From contig JAXLRU010000004.1 in NCBI GenBank assembly GCA_046330935.1, forward strand, positions 558,001 through 622,000: DNA of 64,000 bases. The letters run 5' to 3'. The stretch is from JAXLRU01 sp046330935. GTDB lineage: Bacteria > Actinomycetota > Actinomycetes > Actinomycetales > Kineosporiaceae. The notes beneath the pieces were generated by a model. The model searched no databases. It had not been told where the DNA came from and worked only from the letters and a program-made list of their open reading frames with translations. Within the stretch, counting starts at the first letter, position 1. The number at the start of each line of letters is the position of its first letter. Positions 44,887-54,000 of this stretch are shown one piece after another. The translations under genes and the position numbers were made by a program.

Positions 44887-46942
44887 CGTGGTCACCTCCC
44901 CCGTGGTCGGAGGGGTGCCCGTGGGCCCCCGGCTCGGGGCCGGACCAGGCCTGGTCGGCCTGGCCGAGGGGGTGGTCGAGGGCGACGCCCGTGGCCGGGC
45001 CGGCATGGCCCGGGTGCCCGTCGGGGTGGGTGCCGTCGGAGTGGGAGCCGTCGGCGTGCACGCCCTGGTCGTGGCCGCCGGGGTGGCCGTCCTGGTGACC
45101 GCCGTGCGTCGCGCCGTCCGCCGCGTGCTCCGCCGGGGAGCCGCCCTCGTGCACCCCGATCGCGTGGTCGAGGGTCACGCCGTCCCGGAGGCCGTGGTCG
45201 GCGTGGTCCACGACGGCGTGGTCCTCCGCGGGTGCGGCGTCGAGGACGGCATCGAACCGGTCGGCGGCGGGGTCGGCGACGAGCGGGTCGGTGTGGGTGT
45301 AGAGCAGCTCGCGGCTGTCGCGCAGGCCGTCGCGGTCGGTGTCGACCGCGTGCGGGTCGGTGCCGAGGCTGCGTTCCAGCGCGTCGTCCAGCCCGTCCCG
45401 ATCCGTGTCGATTACCGCGCCCCCGAGGACCGGTGGCGCCGCGCTCAGGGGCGCCGACAGCTGCACGCCGCTCGCGGGCGCGCCGCCGGGGGCTGCTGCG
45501 GGCGACGGGGGCGGGGACGGCTGCGCCGGCGCGTCACCGCCGTCCAGCCCGGGGATGACGGCGGCGTAGTCGAAGCGCCGTCCCGCCTCCCAGCTGCCGA
45601 CGCCGTAGGCCCGCCCGCGCGCCTCCACGGTGTGCCCGTGACCGTCGGAGATCGCGACGTGGGAGTGGGAGGGCCGCGCCCCGCCGGGCACCGGCTCGCT
45701 GGAGAACGAGAACAGCAGCGCGCCGCGGGTGTGCTTGGCCTCCTCCACGGGGATGAGCGCCCCGGCCTCCTTGAGGTGCAGGTACTGCAGCCAGGAGCCG
45801 TCGGGCATGCTCACCCCCGCCCGGTGCGCGGACCACCGCACGAGCTCGGCGCAGTCGAACACGCTGGGGTTGGGGTCGCTGAAGCGGGCCTGCGCGCCCA
45901 TCACGTACGCGTCGCCCTTCTGCGCCGTCGCGGCGTCCATGAAGGCGTCGAGGGCGCCGGCGTCATGGGCACCGGTCGAGTGCGCCGCCGGGTGCGCGGC
46001 GGGGGCCGCCGGGTGGGGCTGGGGCTCGGGGTGCGGCTCGGGCGGCGGCGCGACCGGCTGCGTGAGGGGCGCCGGCGCGGCGGCGGCGACCTGGACGACC
46101 GCGGGCTCGACGTGGGCGGGCGCGGCGGCGGGCGCGAGCAGCACCGGATCGGGATCGTGACGGACGAGTCGGGCGGCGGGCGCGGGGGCCTGCGGCAGCG
46201 CCTCGTCGAGGGCGACGACGTGGTCGGCCGGGAGCTCGGTGACCAGCTCGACGGCGGGTGCGTGCCCCTGACCGGGGAGGTCGGGCGCGGGCGCCGTGGA
46301 GACACCGGTGGCGGGTCCGGCCGGGGCCTGGGCGTCGGCAGGGGTGACGGCGACCAGCGGGACGGCCTCGGGCCCGCCGGGCGCCTGCTCCCCCGCGGTG
46401 GGTGCCGGGACGACGTCCACGACGCCGGGCTGCGCTCCGTCGGCCGGGGCCGGGGCCGTGGTCGCCTCGGGGGCCGGGTGGGGGCGCGGGGGCTCGCCGC
46501 GGGAGGGTGCCGGACCGTCGACGTCGGGCGAGGCGGCGAGGTGGTGGCCGTAGCCGCGCGTCCCCGTCCACACCCCGAGCCCGGGGGGCTCGCCGTGGGC
46601 GACGGCCGCGGCCTGGGCGTCGGAGCGGAACCGCACGTAGGACGCGCGGGTGCCGCCGTGGGTCGTCGTCCAGGGCGAGACGTCGTGGCCGCCGCGGGAG
46701 ACCTCGAAGGCGGCGCGGGCGTTGTCGGCCGGGTCCCACAGGTCGAAGCGGCGCGCGAGCTCAGGGTGGGCGCGGGCGTTGACCTGCCACAGGCCGCGGG
46801 AGTCCTCGCCGTGGGTGGCGTGGGCGTCGCTGTTGCCCCGCGACTCGGCCATGGCGATGGCCGTCATCGTGGTCGCGCTGTGCGGATCGAAGCCGGCCTC
46901 GAGGGCGTAGGCGTAGATCTGCTCCGCGGAGTACCGGGGCAT
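44870..46942 (-). CDS. Two-domain peptidoglycan hydrolase (lysozyme-like + NlpC/P60) with TSP3 and His-rich tail
   Basis: A 690-aa protein. Residues 1-115 form a lysozyme/SLT-like muramidase domain (TAIAMAESRGNSDA with catalytic Glu33; GLWQVNARAHPE). A Pro/Ala/His linker (about 125-320) is followed by an NlpC/P60 peptidase: Cys364 in VFDCAELVRWS, His in SHSHVAISDGHGH. About 505-560 are thrombospondin type-3 calcium repeats (DTDRDGLDD, DTDRDGLRD). The last 110 residues are strongly His/Asp/Gly-rich and may bind metal. There is no signal peptide, so delivery needs another route. It is first gene of the dynamin operon and divergent from the eCIS regulator, so a role in moving eCIS through the wall, or as cargo, is conceivable. 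Confidence 0.88.
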   Translation of the reverse strand: MPRYSAEQIYAYALEAGFDPHSATTMTAIAMAESRGNSDAHATHGEDSRGLWQVNARAHPELARRFDLWDPADNARAAFEVSRGGHDVSPWTTTHGGTRASYVRFRSDAQAAAVAHGEPPGLGVWTGTRGYGHHLAASPDVDGPAPSRGEPPRPHPAPEATTAPAPADGAQPGVVDVVPAPTAGEQAPGGPEAVPLVAVTPADAQAPAGPATGVSTAPAPDLPGQGHAPAVELVTELPADHVVALDEALPQAPAPAARLVRHDPDPVLLAPAAAPAHVEPAVVQVAAAAPAPLTQPVAPPPEPHPEPQPHPAAPAAHPAAHSTGAHDAGALDAFMDAATAQKGDAYVMGAQARFSDPNPSVFDCAELVRWSAHRAGVSMPDGSWLQYLHLKEAGALIPVEEAKHTRGALLFSFSSEPVPGGARPSHSHVAISDGHGHTVEARGRAYGVGSWEAGRRFDYAAVIPGLDGGDAPAQPSPPPSPAAAPGGAPASGVQLSAPLSAAPPVLGGAVIDTDRDGLDDALERSLGTDPHAVDTDRDGLRDSRELLYTHTDPLVADPAADRFDAVLDAAPAEDHAVVDHADHGLRDGVTLDHAIGVHEGGSPAEHAADGATHGGHQDGHPGGHDQGVHADGSHSDGTHPDGHPGHAGPATGVALDHPLGQADQAWSGPEPGAHGHPSDHGGGDHGGHGW

Positions 46943-47279
46943 GTCCGAAATCTAGTGACCGCGGGCGTCCGGCCGGTAGCGAACGCCGGAACCGGTCGCG
47001 GATCGTGACGCCGGAGTCACGCGGAGGCGACGATAACGATGCCGCACGACCGGCGGGCGACCACATTGCGGAGAACCCGCTCCGGGTGTCACCGGAGATC
47101 GGTACGGTCGGCAACCGTCCGTCCGGACGCGCCCCACCCGCACCATCTCGCCCGAGACGTTCCACCCGCTTGCGCCCCGCTCGTATCGGGGGCGGCGCGG
47201 GCGGACTCCTCACGGGCGTGGCACCACCCCGCGATGCAGCCGATCGCGGCCGGCACACCGACCCCTCGGGGGGACCGCC
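46943..47279. promoter_or_regulatory. Divergent intergenic region, hydrolase operon / eCIS operon
   Basis: 337 bp without a gene. The clearest site is a perfect inverted repeat CGTGAC-N6-GTCACG (47004-47009, 47016-47021), size and spacing suited to a dimeric regulator. No convincing -35/-10 pair seen. A GGGGGGA ribosome site lies just before luxR. Confidence 0.45.
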
Positions 47280-48050
47280 ATGACGACGATCGACCTCGAA
47301 CCCGCGCCGGAGCGCCTGCGGGCGCCCAGCCGTCCCCGGCTGGTGCCGGGTGAGCGAGCCCTGCGCGGGCCGGTGTCCGTCGCGGGCGTGCCCGTCGCCG
47401 TCACGGCTGCCGCGCCCGCGCCCCGAGCCATCGCCCCCGCGGCCGAGGGCGCCGCGTGGGTGGTGCACCCGCACCCGGTGATGCGGCGCGGCCTCGTCGC
47501 CGCGCTGTCGAGTGCGGGGGCGCACGTCGTCGGCGAGTCCGACCGCCTCGTGCCGCGCGCGCTTCCGCCCGCCGTCGACACCCTCGTGTTCGACTCGGGG
47601 CACGCGGCCGTCGAGGTCGCTGCCGAGCTCGGCCGGCAGCGCGAGCTGCACCTGATCTGCCTGATGGCCTCGCCCAGCGAGGCCGAGCTGCAGGTCGCCG
47701 CGGCGGCCGGGGTCGCGGCGATCCTGATCCAGGAGGACCTCACCCCCGACGCGCTCGCCGAGACCTGGCGGGCGGCGCGCTCCGGCGCCACCATGCTCCC
47801 CCGGCACCTGCTCCCCCAGCTCCTGGCGAGGGCCGGGCAGCTCGCCACGGTCGCCCCGCACCGGCTCACCCCGCGGGAGGCATCCGTGCTGCGCCTGCTC
47901 AGCGAGGGCGAGGACACGAGGGCGATCGCCGCCGCGCTGTGCTACTCGGAGCGGACGGTCAAGAACGTCGTGCACGACGTCCTCACCAAGCTCGACTGCC
48001 GCACCCGCGCCCAGGCCGTGGGCGCGGCCATCCGTGCGGGGCTGATCTGA
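47280..48050 (+). CDS. LuxR-family response regulator of the eCIS cluster
   Basis: A 256-aa transcription factor. After 55 disordered residues comes a receiver-like domain (WVVHPHPVMRRGLVAAL ... DTLVFDSGHAAV) that lacks several acidic-pocket residues and may be phosphorylation-independent. The C-terminal LuxR helix-turn-helix is intact (LTPREASVLRLLSEGEDTRAIAAALCYSERTVKNVVHDVLTKL). Placed 2 bp ahead of the eCIS ATPase gene, it most likely controls this cluster; similar regulators accompany actinobacterial eCIS. Confidence 0.9.
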   Translation: MTTIDLEPAPERLRAPSRPRLVPGERALRGPVSVAGVPVAVTAAAPAPRAIAPAAEGAAWVVHPHPVMRRGLVAALSSAGAHVVGESDRLVPRALPPAVDTLVFDSGHAAVEVAAELGRQRELHLICLMASPSEAELQVAAAAGVAAILIQEDLTPDALAETWRAARSGATMLPRHLLPQLLARAGQLATVAPHRLTPREASVLRLLSEGEDTRAIAAALCYSERTVKNVVHDVLTKLDCRTRAQAVGAAIRAGLI

Positions 48051-48052
48051 GC

Positions 48053-50125
48053 ATGCCCGACCCCGGGGCACCCGCACCAGCGCGGGAGCAGCCGCCCGCC
48101 TGGCAGGTGTTCGCCGACGCCGCCCTGCACCGGGGCGCCGTCCTGCACCGCGTGTCCGACGGCGTCCAGCCGCGCGACCTCGCCGGAACCTACGTCGACG
48201 ACGCCGACGTCGAGGCCGTCCTGCGCACGCTGCCGGGCCTGCGCGCCGGCGACCCCGAGCGCGAGGCCGGCCTGCGCGCGCTCCTCGACCCGGCGCTGGA
48301 CCGCGCGCGGGAGGACCTGCACGCGTGGGCCGCCACCGGCACCGACGCGCTCGCCGTTCTCGCCCGCCGGGCCGCCCTGGAGCCCGCCGACGTCGAGGTG
48401 CTCGCCCTCGCGCTCGCCGTCGAGGTGCACCCCGACCGGCAACGCCTGGTCGCCTACCTGCAGGACAACGTCCTGCTCCCCCGGCCCACCGTGCCGCTGC
48501 TCGACAGGCTGCTGGGCGCCCCCGCCGTCGCCGCCGCCCGGCCGGGCGCCCGCCTGCGCCGCCTCGCCCTGCTGGGGCTCGACGCCGGGCCGGCCTGGGG
48601 GCAGCGCATGCTGGCGGTGCCCGAGGTGCTGTGCTGGGCCGCCGCCGCCGCGGGCCGCGCCGCCGTCGATCCCGATCTGCCCCCGGGGTGCCGACTGGAG
48701 CCGCCGCTGTCCGGCGGGGGGCCGGCCGAGGGTGTGCCGCGCCACCTGCGCGTCCTGCACGGCGGCGACCGGCAGTCGCGGCGGGAGCTCGCCGCGCAGG
48801 CCCGCCCGGGCGCCCCCCTGCTCGTCGCCGCGCTGCCCTCGGGCGAGGACGCGGCCCGCGCCTGGGACGCCCTCACCCGCCACGGGCTGCTCGCCGGAGC
48901 GAGCGTCCTCCTGGAGACCGTGCAGGGGCCCGACGCCCTGGCCCGCGAGCGGCTGGAGTCCCGCCCCGAGGTGGCCTGGGCGCTCAGCAGCCCTCGGGAG
49001 CTGCCGGTGGAGAGCCTCCCGCGCCGCCCCTGGCAGGAGACGGCGGTGACCGACCCGCGCGCGGCCGACCCCGACTGGCGGGCGCGCCTGGCGATCCCCG
49101 CGCCCGAGGGGCTGACCGTCACCCGCGAGCAGCTGCGGCTCGTCGCCGCGGCCGCCGGGGGCGACCCCGCGCGGGTGCCCGAGGGGGTGCGCCGCCTCGC
49201 CGGGGGGCACCTGGACTCCCTGGCCGTGCGGATCGGCCCGCGCCGCACCTGGGCCGACCTCGTGCTCCCCGCCGAGCTGGAGCAGCAGGTGCGCGAGCTG
49301 GCGGTCCGCCACCGCCACCGCCACACCGTGCACGGGGCCTGGGGGTTCGGCGCGGTGCCCTCGTGCGGGGTGATCGGCATGTTCGCGGGCCCGTCGGGGA
49401 CGGGCAAGACGCTGGCTGCCGAGGTGGTCGCGGGCGACCTGGGGCTCGACCTCTACAAGATCGACCTCAGCTCAGTGGTGAGCAAGTACATCGGCGAGAC
49501 CGAGAAGAACCTCGACCGGATCTTCGACGCCGCCGGCGCGGGCGACCTCGTGCTCTTCTTCGACGAGGCGGACGCCCTGTTCGGCAAGCGCTCGGAGGTC
49601 TCCGACGCCCACGACCGCTACGCGAACATCGAGGTCGCGTACCTGCTGCAGCGGCTGGAGACCTACGACGGGCTCGTCGTCATGGCCACCAACCTCATGC
49701 GCAACATCGACCAGGCGTTCCTGCGCCGGATCAGCGTGGCCGTGGAGTTCGCCTCGCCCGAGCAGCCGCAGCGGCGCCGGATCTGGGAGCGCGCGTTCCC
49801 GCCGTCCGCGCCCGTCGAGGGGCTCGACCTCGACTTCCTCGCCGCCCGTTTCAAGGTCACCGGCGGCGTGATCCGCAACGTCGCGCTCGGCGCGGCGTTC
49901 CTCGCCGCGCAGGACGGCGAGCCGATCACCATGGAGCGCGTCATGCTCGCGATGATGCGGGAGTACCAGAAGCTCGGGCGGCTGCGCAGCGAGGCCGACT
50001 TCGGCCCCTACCTGGGGCTGGTCACCGGCCGCGGGACCCGCGACGGCGTCGACGGTCGCGGTCGCGACGGCGTCGACCTCACCGCCGGTGACGGCCGCAC
50101 CGCGAACGGGAGGGCCCGCCGGTGA
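48053..50125 (+). CDS. eCIS AAA+ ATPase
   Basis: A 690-aa protein: an N-terminal helical region of about 400 residues typical of eCIS ATPases and a C-terminal AAA+ module. Walker A GPSGTGKTLAAE (446-457), Walker B LVLFFDEADALFG (about 500-512), sensor-1 VMATNLMRNID and arginine finger FLRRISVAVEF are all present. In Afp/PVC-like systems this ATPase (Afp15 type) is cytoplasmic and supports particle assembly rather than contraction. ATG 48053 follows luxR by 2 bp and its stop overlaps the DUF4255 start. Confidence 0.93.
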   Translation: MPDPGAPAPAREQPPAWQVFADAALHRGAVLHRVSDGVQPRDLAGTYVDDADVEAVLRTLPGLRAGDPEREAGLRALLDPALDRAREDLHAWAATGTDALAVLARRAALEPADVEVLALALAVEVHPDRQRLVAYLQDNVLLPRPTVPLLDRLLGAPAVAAARPGARLRRLALLGLDAGPAWGQRMLAVPEVLCWAAAAAGRAAVDPDLPPGCRLEPPLSGGGPAEGVPRHLRVLHGGDRQSRRELAAQARPGAPLLVAALPSGEDAARAWDALTRHGLLAGASVLLETVQGPDALARERLESRPEVAWALSSPRELPVESLPRRPWQETAVTDPRAADPDWRARLAIPAPEGLTVTREQLRLVAAAAGGDPARVPEGVRRLAGGHLDSLAVRIGPRRTWADLVLPAELEQQVRELAVRHRHRHTVHGAWGFGAVPSCGVIGMFAGPSGTGKTLAAEVVAGDLGLDLYKIDLSSVVSKYIGETEKNLDRIFDAAGAGDLVLFFDEADALFGKRSEVSDAHDRYANIEVAYLLQRLETYDGLVVMATNLMRNIDQAFLRRISVAVEFASPEQPQRRRIWERAFPPSAPVEGLDLDFLAARFKVTGGVIRNVALGAAFLAAQDGEPITMERVMLAMMREYQKLGRLRSEADFGPYLGLVTGRGTRDGVDGRGRDGVDLTAGDGRTANGRARR

Positions 50126-50727
50126 TCGACCTGCTCGACGTCTCGCTGCGCCGGTTCCTGCTCGCCGAGCTGGGCTTCGGCGAGGACGATCTCGACGTCA
50201 CGTTCGACGCCCCCGACCGCGACTGGGGCGCCTCAGTCACCCGCGCCACCGTCAACCTGTTCCTCTGGGACGTGCGGCGGAACATGGCCGAGCAGCACTC
50301 CGGCTCCGAGGTGGTGCTGGACGCCGAGGGCGTCAAGGTGCGCCGCCCGCCGCTGCCGCGGATCGACTGCCGCTACCTGGTGACGGCGTGGACGTCCGAC
50401 GCCGCCGACGAGCACGAGATCCTCGGCGAGCTGCTGCGGGTGCTGCTGCCCGTGACGTCCCTGCGCGAGGAGTACTGCGAGCCCGCCCTCGCCGCGATCC
50501 GGCCGCTGCCCGCGCTGCAGGCCGCCCTGCCCGACGGCCGCGACGCCGCCGACTTCTGGTCGGCCCTCGGCGGCCAGCTGCGCCCCGGCCTGGACCTGCT
50601 GGTCACGATGAGCATCCCCACGGGCCCGTCGGTGCCGGTCGGGACGGCGGTCAGCCGCCGCCGCGTCGGGGCCACCGAGATCCCCCGCCCGCCGAAGCCC
50701 GACGCGTGGTCGGAGCCGGTGCCCTGA
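50122..50727 (+). CDS. DUF4255 eCIS tail-terminator/cap protein
   Basis: A 201-aa DUF4255 family protein (Afp16/Pvc16-like). It begins MIDLLDVSLRRFLLAELGF and has VNLFLWDVRRNMAEQHS and RIDCRYLVTAWTSD, the family signature. Afp16-type proteins cap the tube/sheath and set its end. GTG 50122 overlaps the ATPase stop as GTGA. The next plus-strand structural gene is the sheath at 56358, so the toxin-like gene pair on the other strand interrupts the cluster. Confidence 0.92.
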   Translation: MIDLLDVSLRRFLLAELGFGEDDLDVTFDAPDRDWGASVTRATVNLFLWDVRRNMAEQHSGSEVVLDAEGVKVRRPPLPRIDCRYLVTAWTSDAADEHEILGELLRVLLPVTSLREEYCEPALAAIRPLPALQAALPDGRDAADFWSALGGQLRPGLDLLVTMSIPTGPSVPVGTAVSRRRVGATEIPRPPKPDAWSEPVP

Positions 50728-50740
50728 GACACCGGCCGCG

Positions 50741-51076
50741 TCACAGCGGCGGGACGAACTCCACCGCCCCCGAGGCGTAGGTCTGCTCGTTCTCCACCGA
50801 CGAGCCGTACTCGCGCCAGCGCCAGGTCAGCGCGGAGAAGCCCGACAACCGCAGCCCGTTCTCGCCGCGCTCGGCCACCACGTCGCCGTCGAAGGTGAGC
50901 ACCTGGGTGTCGTCGAGGACGACGACCAGGCGCCCGCCGTCCGCCTGCGCCCGGGTGAGGTCGAGGAGGGTGTCGTAGGGACGGCCGAACCAGCCGTCGG
51001 GCAGGATCAGCCCGGCCCGGCCCCCGCCCGCCTCGAAGAAGCCCTGCACCGAGACGAGGGCGCGCTCGGCGCTCAC
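50741..51076 (-). CDS. Small protein overlapping the DUF4157 toxin-like gene; candidate immunity protein
   Basis: A 111-aa acidic beta-rich protein without signal peptide or membrane segment (MSAERALVSVQGFFEAGGGR, LVVVLDDTQVLTFDGDVV, SALTWRWREYGS). I recognise no family. GTG 51076 overlaps the stop of the upstream DUF4157 gene as GTGA, with GGTGGAGGC as ribosome site. A small gene translationally coupled to the 3' end of a long modular protein with a toxin-like terminus is the usual place of an immunity gene, hence the suggestion; a chaperone or loading factor for the cargo is an alternative. Confidence 0.6.
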   Translation of the reverse strand: MSAERALVSVQGFFEAGGGRAGLILPDGWFGRPYDTLLDLTRAQADGGRLVVVLDDTQVLTFDGDVVAERGENGLRLSGFSALTWRWREYGSSVENEQTYASGAVEFVPPL

Positions 51077-54000
51077 GCCTCCACCAGCCACGAGGGGTCG
51101 ACCTTCGGGATGAACACCTGGCTCCCTCCACCGACCAGCCAGCCACCGTTGTCGATGGCCTGGCCTGCCGCGATGCCGTCGTAGATGGTCGTCCCCGCGG
51201 GGACGCGGATGACCGCCACCAGCGTGGCGGAGTTGCCCCAGGAGGGGTTGAGCGCCGAATCGAGCTGGGCCTGCAGCGCCCCCGAGGGACGCGTCCGGGT
51301 CCAGTACGAGCCGATCTTGCCCGCCTTGCCGCCGTAGACCCGGTACAGCTCCAGGGGCGCGGTGAGCACCACCCCCGAGTAGGTGGAGGACCGGAAGGTC
51401 GCGCCGATCTGGTCGGGCAGCGGCCCGGGGTTCATGGGGCCGAACCGCGCCGGGTCCCCGGGCCCGGGCACGGCCTGCGCCGCCGGGTCGGCGGCCGCCT
51501 CCGGCTGGGGGCGGACCAGTTCGGCGAGGGCCTCCTCGAGGATCGCCGTCGCGTCGGCGATCTCCTGGGTGACCGCCGACTGGATGGCCCCGACGGCCGG
51601 CACGGGCGCCGCCTCGTCGCGGGCCGCCCCGCGGGTGAGCCCGCTCGCCGGGTCCAGCTGTGCGTGTTCCCAGGTGACGGCGTCGGCGGTGGTCGTGGCG
51701 TACCACTGGCCCTCGCGGGTCAGGGCCCGGGTCACCCACGCGCGCATCACGCGCTCGGGCCGCTCGGTGCCCGCGTCCTCCCGGGCCCAGTAGCGGTCGG
51801 TCATCGCCTTGAACTCCTCGGCGAGGCCGTCGCGGCGCGAGGACTCCACGCCGGTCTTCCGGTCCGCGGCGCGCTCGTAGATCATGATCGTGGTCAGGCC
51901 GGCGTCCTCCGCGTGCAACTGCTTGCGGGAGTCGTTGGCCGAGTGCGTCCCGATCACCTCCCAGAGCCGGCGGATGACCGTGAACGGGATGACGTGCTCG
52001 GACTCCATGGCCCACAGCGGCACGCCGGCGTCGGCGAGGCTCAGCGGCTTCGTCCCGTGGGTCTGGATCGCGCCGATCCCGGGCGCGCCCGCCCCGGGCA
52101 CGAACCGCGGGTTGGCGGCGAGCCACTCCGCCATCCGCTGGGTCAGCTCCTTGCGCCGCTTCTTGGTCGTCGCCGCGCGGTAGTCGGCCATCAGCGCCGA
52201 GAACACCGGCACGGTGAGCGCGCTGAGCACCACCCCCACCGAGTGCAGCATCGGGGTGCCGCCGGGCCCGTCGTCGTCCAGGTGGTGGGTGCGGCCGTTG
52301 AGGTTGACCACCTGGTGGATGGGCCCGGTCTCGTCGTCGGAGCTGAGCACCCGGCCGATGCCGCGGGCCAGCGCCGCACGGATCCGGTCGAGGGCGGCGC
52401 GGCCCTGGGCCAGGGCGGCCTGCTGGTCCTTGGGCAGCAACGGCACCGACTCGACGTCGACGACCGTGTCGAGCCACCGGCCCACCTGCACGTGCGCGTC
52501 GGCGCCCGCCGCCGCGACGTGCCGCGTGGCCTGCTCCGCCGGCAGCCGCTCGGGCCCGTCGGCGTAGAAGCGGGCCAGCGCGTGGGCGAGGGACGTCACG
52601 GCCTGGACGGCGATCTGGGACGACGCGCCGAACGCCTGGGAGTGGGCATCGCCACCGCTCTCGCGTCCGCCGCCCTTGCGCACCACCAGTTCGGGGATGC
52701 CCCTGGCCGCCGCGGCCGCCTCGACGAGCGCGGCGTCGAGCACCGACAGGGCCGGTGCGGCCGGCCCGGTGGAGCCCAGCGCCTCGGCGACCGCGGCGCG
52801 CATGGCCGTCAGCTGCCCGCCGAGGCCGTTGGCGAAGATGTGGTCGCCGCGCTTGGGACCGTCGCCGTCGTTCTTCACCTTGCGGGTCGGCGTCCGGCCC
52901 TCGGGGTTGACCTTGCCCTCCACGTGGACGCTCGCGTCGGCGCCGTCCACCTGCTCGACGACCAGCTTCAGCCAGGCCATGCCGAACCGGGCGGCGATGC
53001 CCGGCAGCTCGGCCTCGATCGCGGGCACGTCCTTGCCCGAGGCCTCGAGGTCGGCGGCGGCCGCGAGCCCGGCGTCGAGGGCCTGCTGCTTCTGCTCGGG
53101 GGTGCGCGTGTCGGGCGAGGGGGCGCCCGCGGCCGCGGGGTCGGGCGTCCCGGGGGCCTCGGGCCCGCCGAACCCCAGCGCGGTCAGCGCGTTGCCGCCG
53201 ATCCGCACCGCCTGCTTCACCAGCCAGGTCAGCGCCTCGTCGACGAGCGCGCGCAGGCCCTGGATGAGCTCGACCAGCTTCTCGGGGACGTTCGACAGCC
53301 CCACCTGCGCGGCAAGGAAGCCCAGCGCGACGGGGATGCCCGCGGCGAGCGCGGCCTCCAACTTGGCGGCGCCGGGGGCGATGTTGCCCGCGGCGATCGC
53401 CGCGATGGTCGAGACGTACTGGTCGACGATCGCGAGGATGTCGCGCAGGTAGTCGATGGCCGACTGCACGGCCCGGAAGAACGCGACGAAGCTGTTGATC
53501 ACCGCCATGACGCCGGTCGGGTCGAGCATCGACAGCAGCTTGGCGGCGGCGGCCTCGACGATCTCGGTGAGCACCCAGTTCTCGGCGGCGGCGAGCAGGC
53601 CGTCCCACAGCCCGCTGAGCTTGTCGGCGAGGAACCGCCAGACGGCCGAGAGACCCTCGGTCTGGACGGCGACCACGAACGACCACGCCTCGCCGAGCTT
53701 GGCCGCGCCCTCGCGGATCGAGGCGACCTTCTCGGGCCCGATCTCCTCGCCGAGCTTGGTCCACAGCGTCTCGACGGACAGCCCGAGGACGTCGAGGACG
53801 AGGCCGAGGACGCCCTTGAGGGAGAAGTCCTCGGGCACGGTGAGCCCGACCTTGCCCAGGCCGCGGGTCAGCCACGACGTGAGGCCCTGCGCGAGGTGGG
53901 TGCCGATGTGGGTCAGGAAGCCCATGACGCCGGTCTTGAGCGCCTCGAGCAGGTGGACGAGGAAGCCCACCGGGTCCTCGCCGATCTTGTCCAGCGACGA

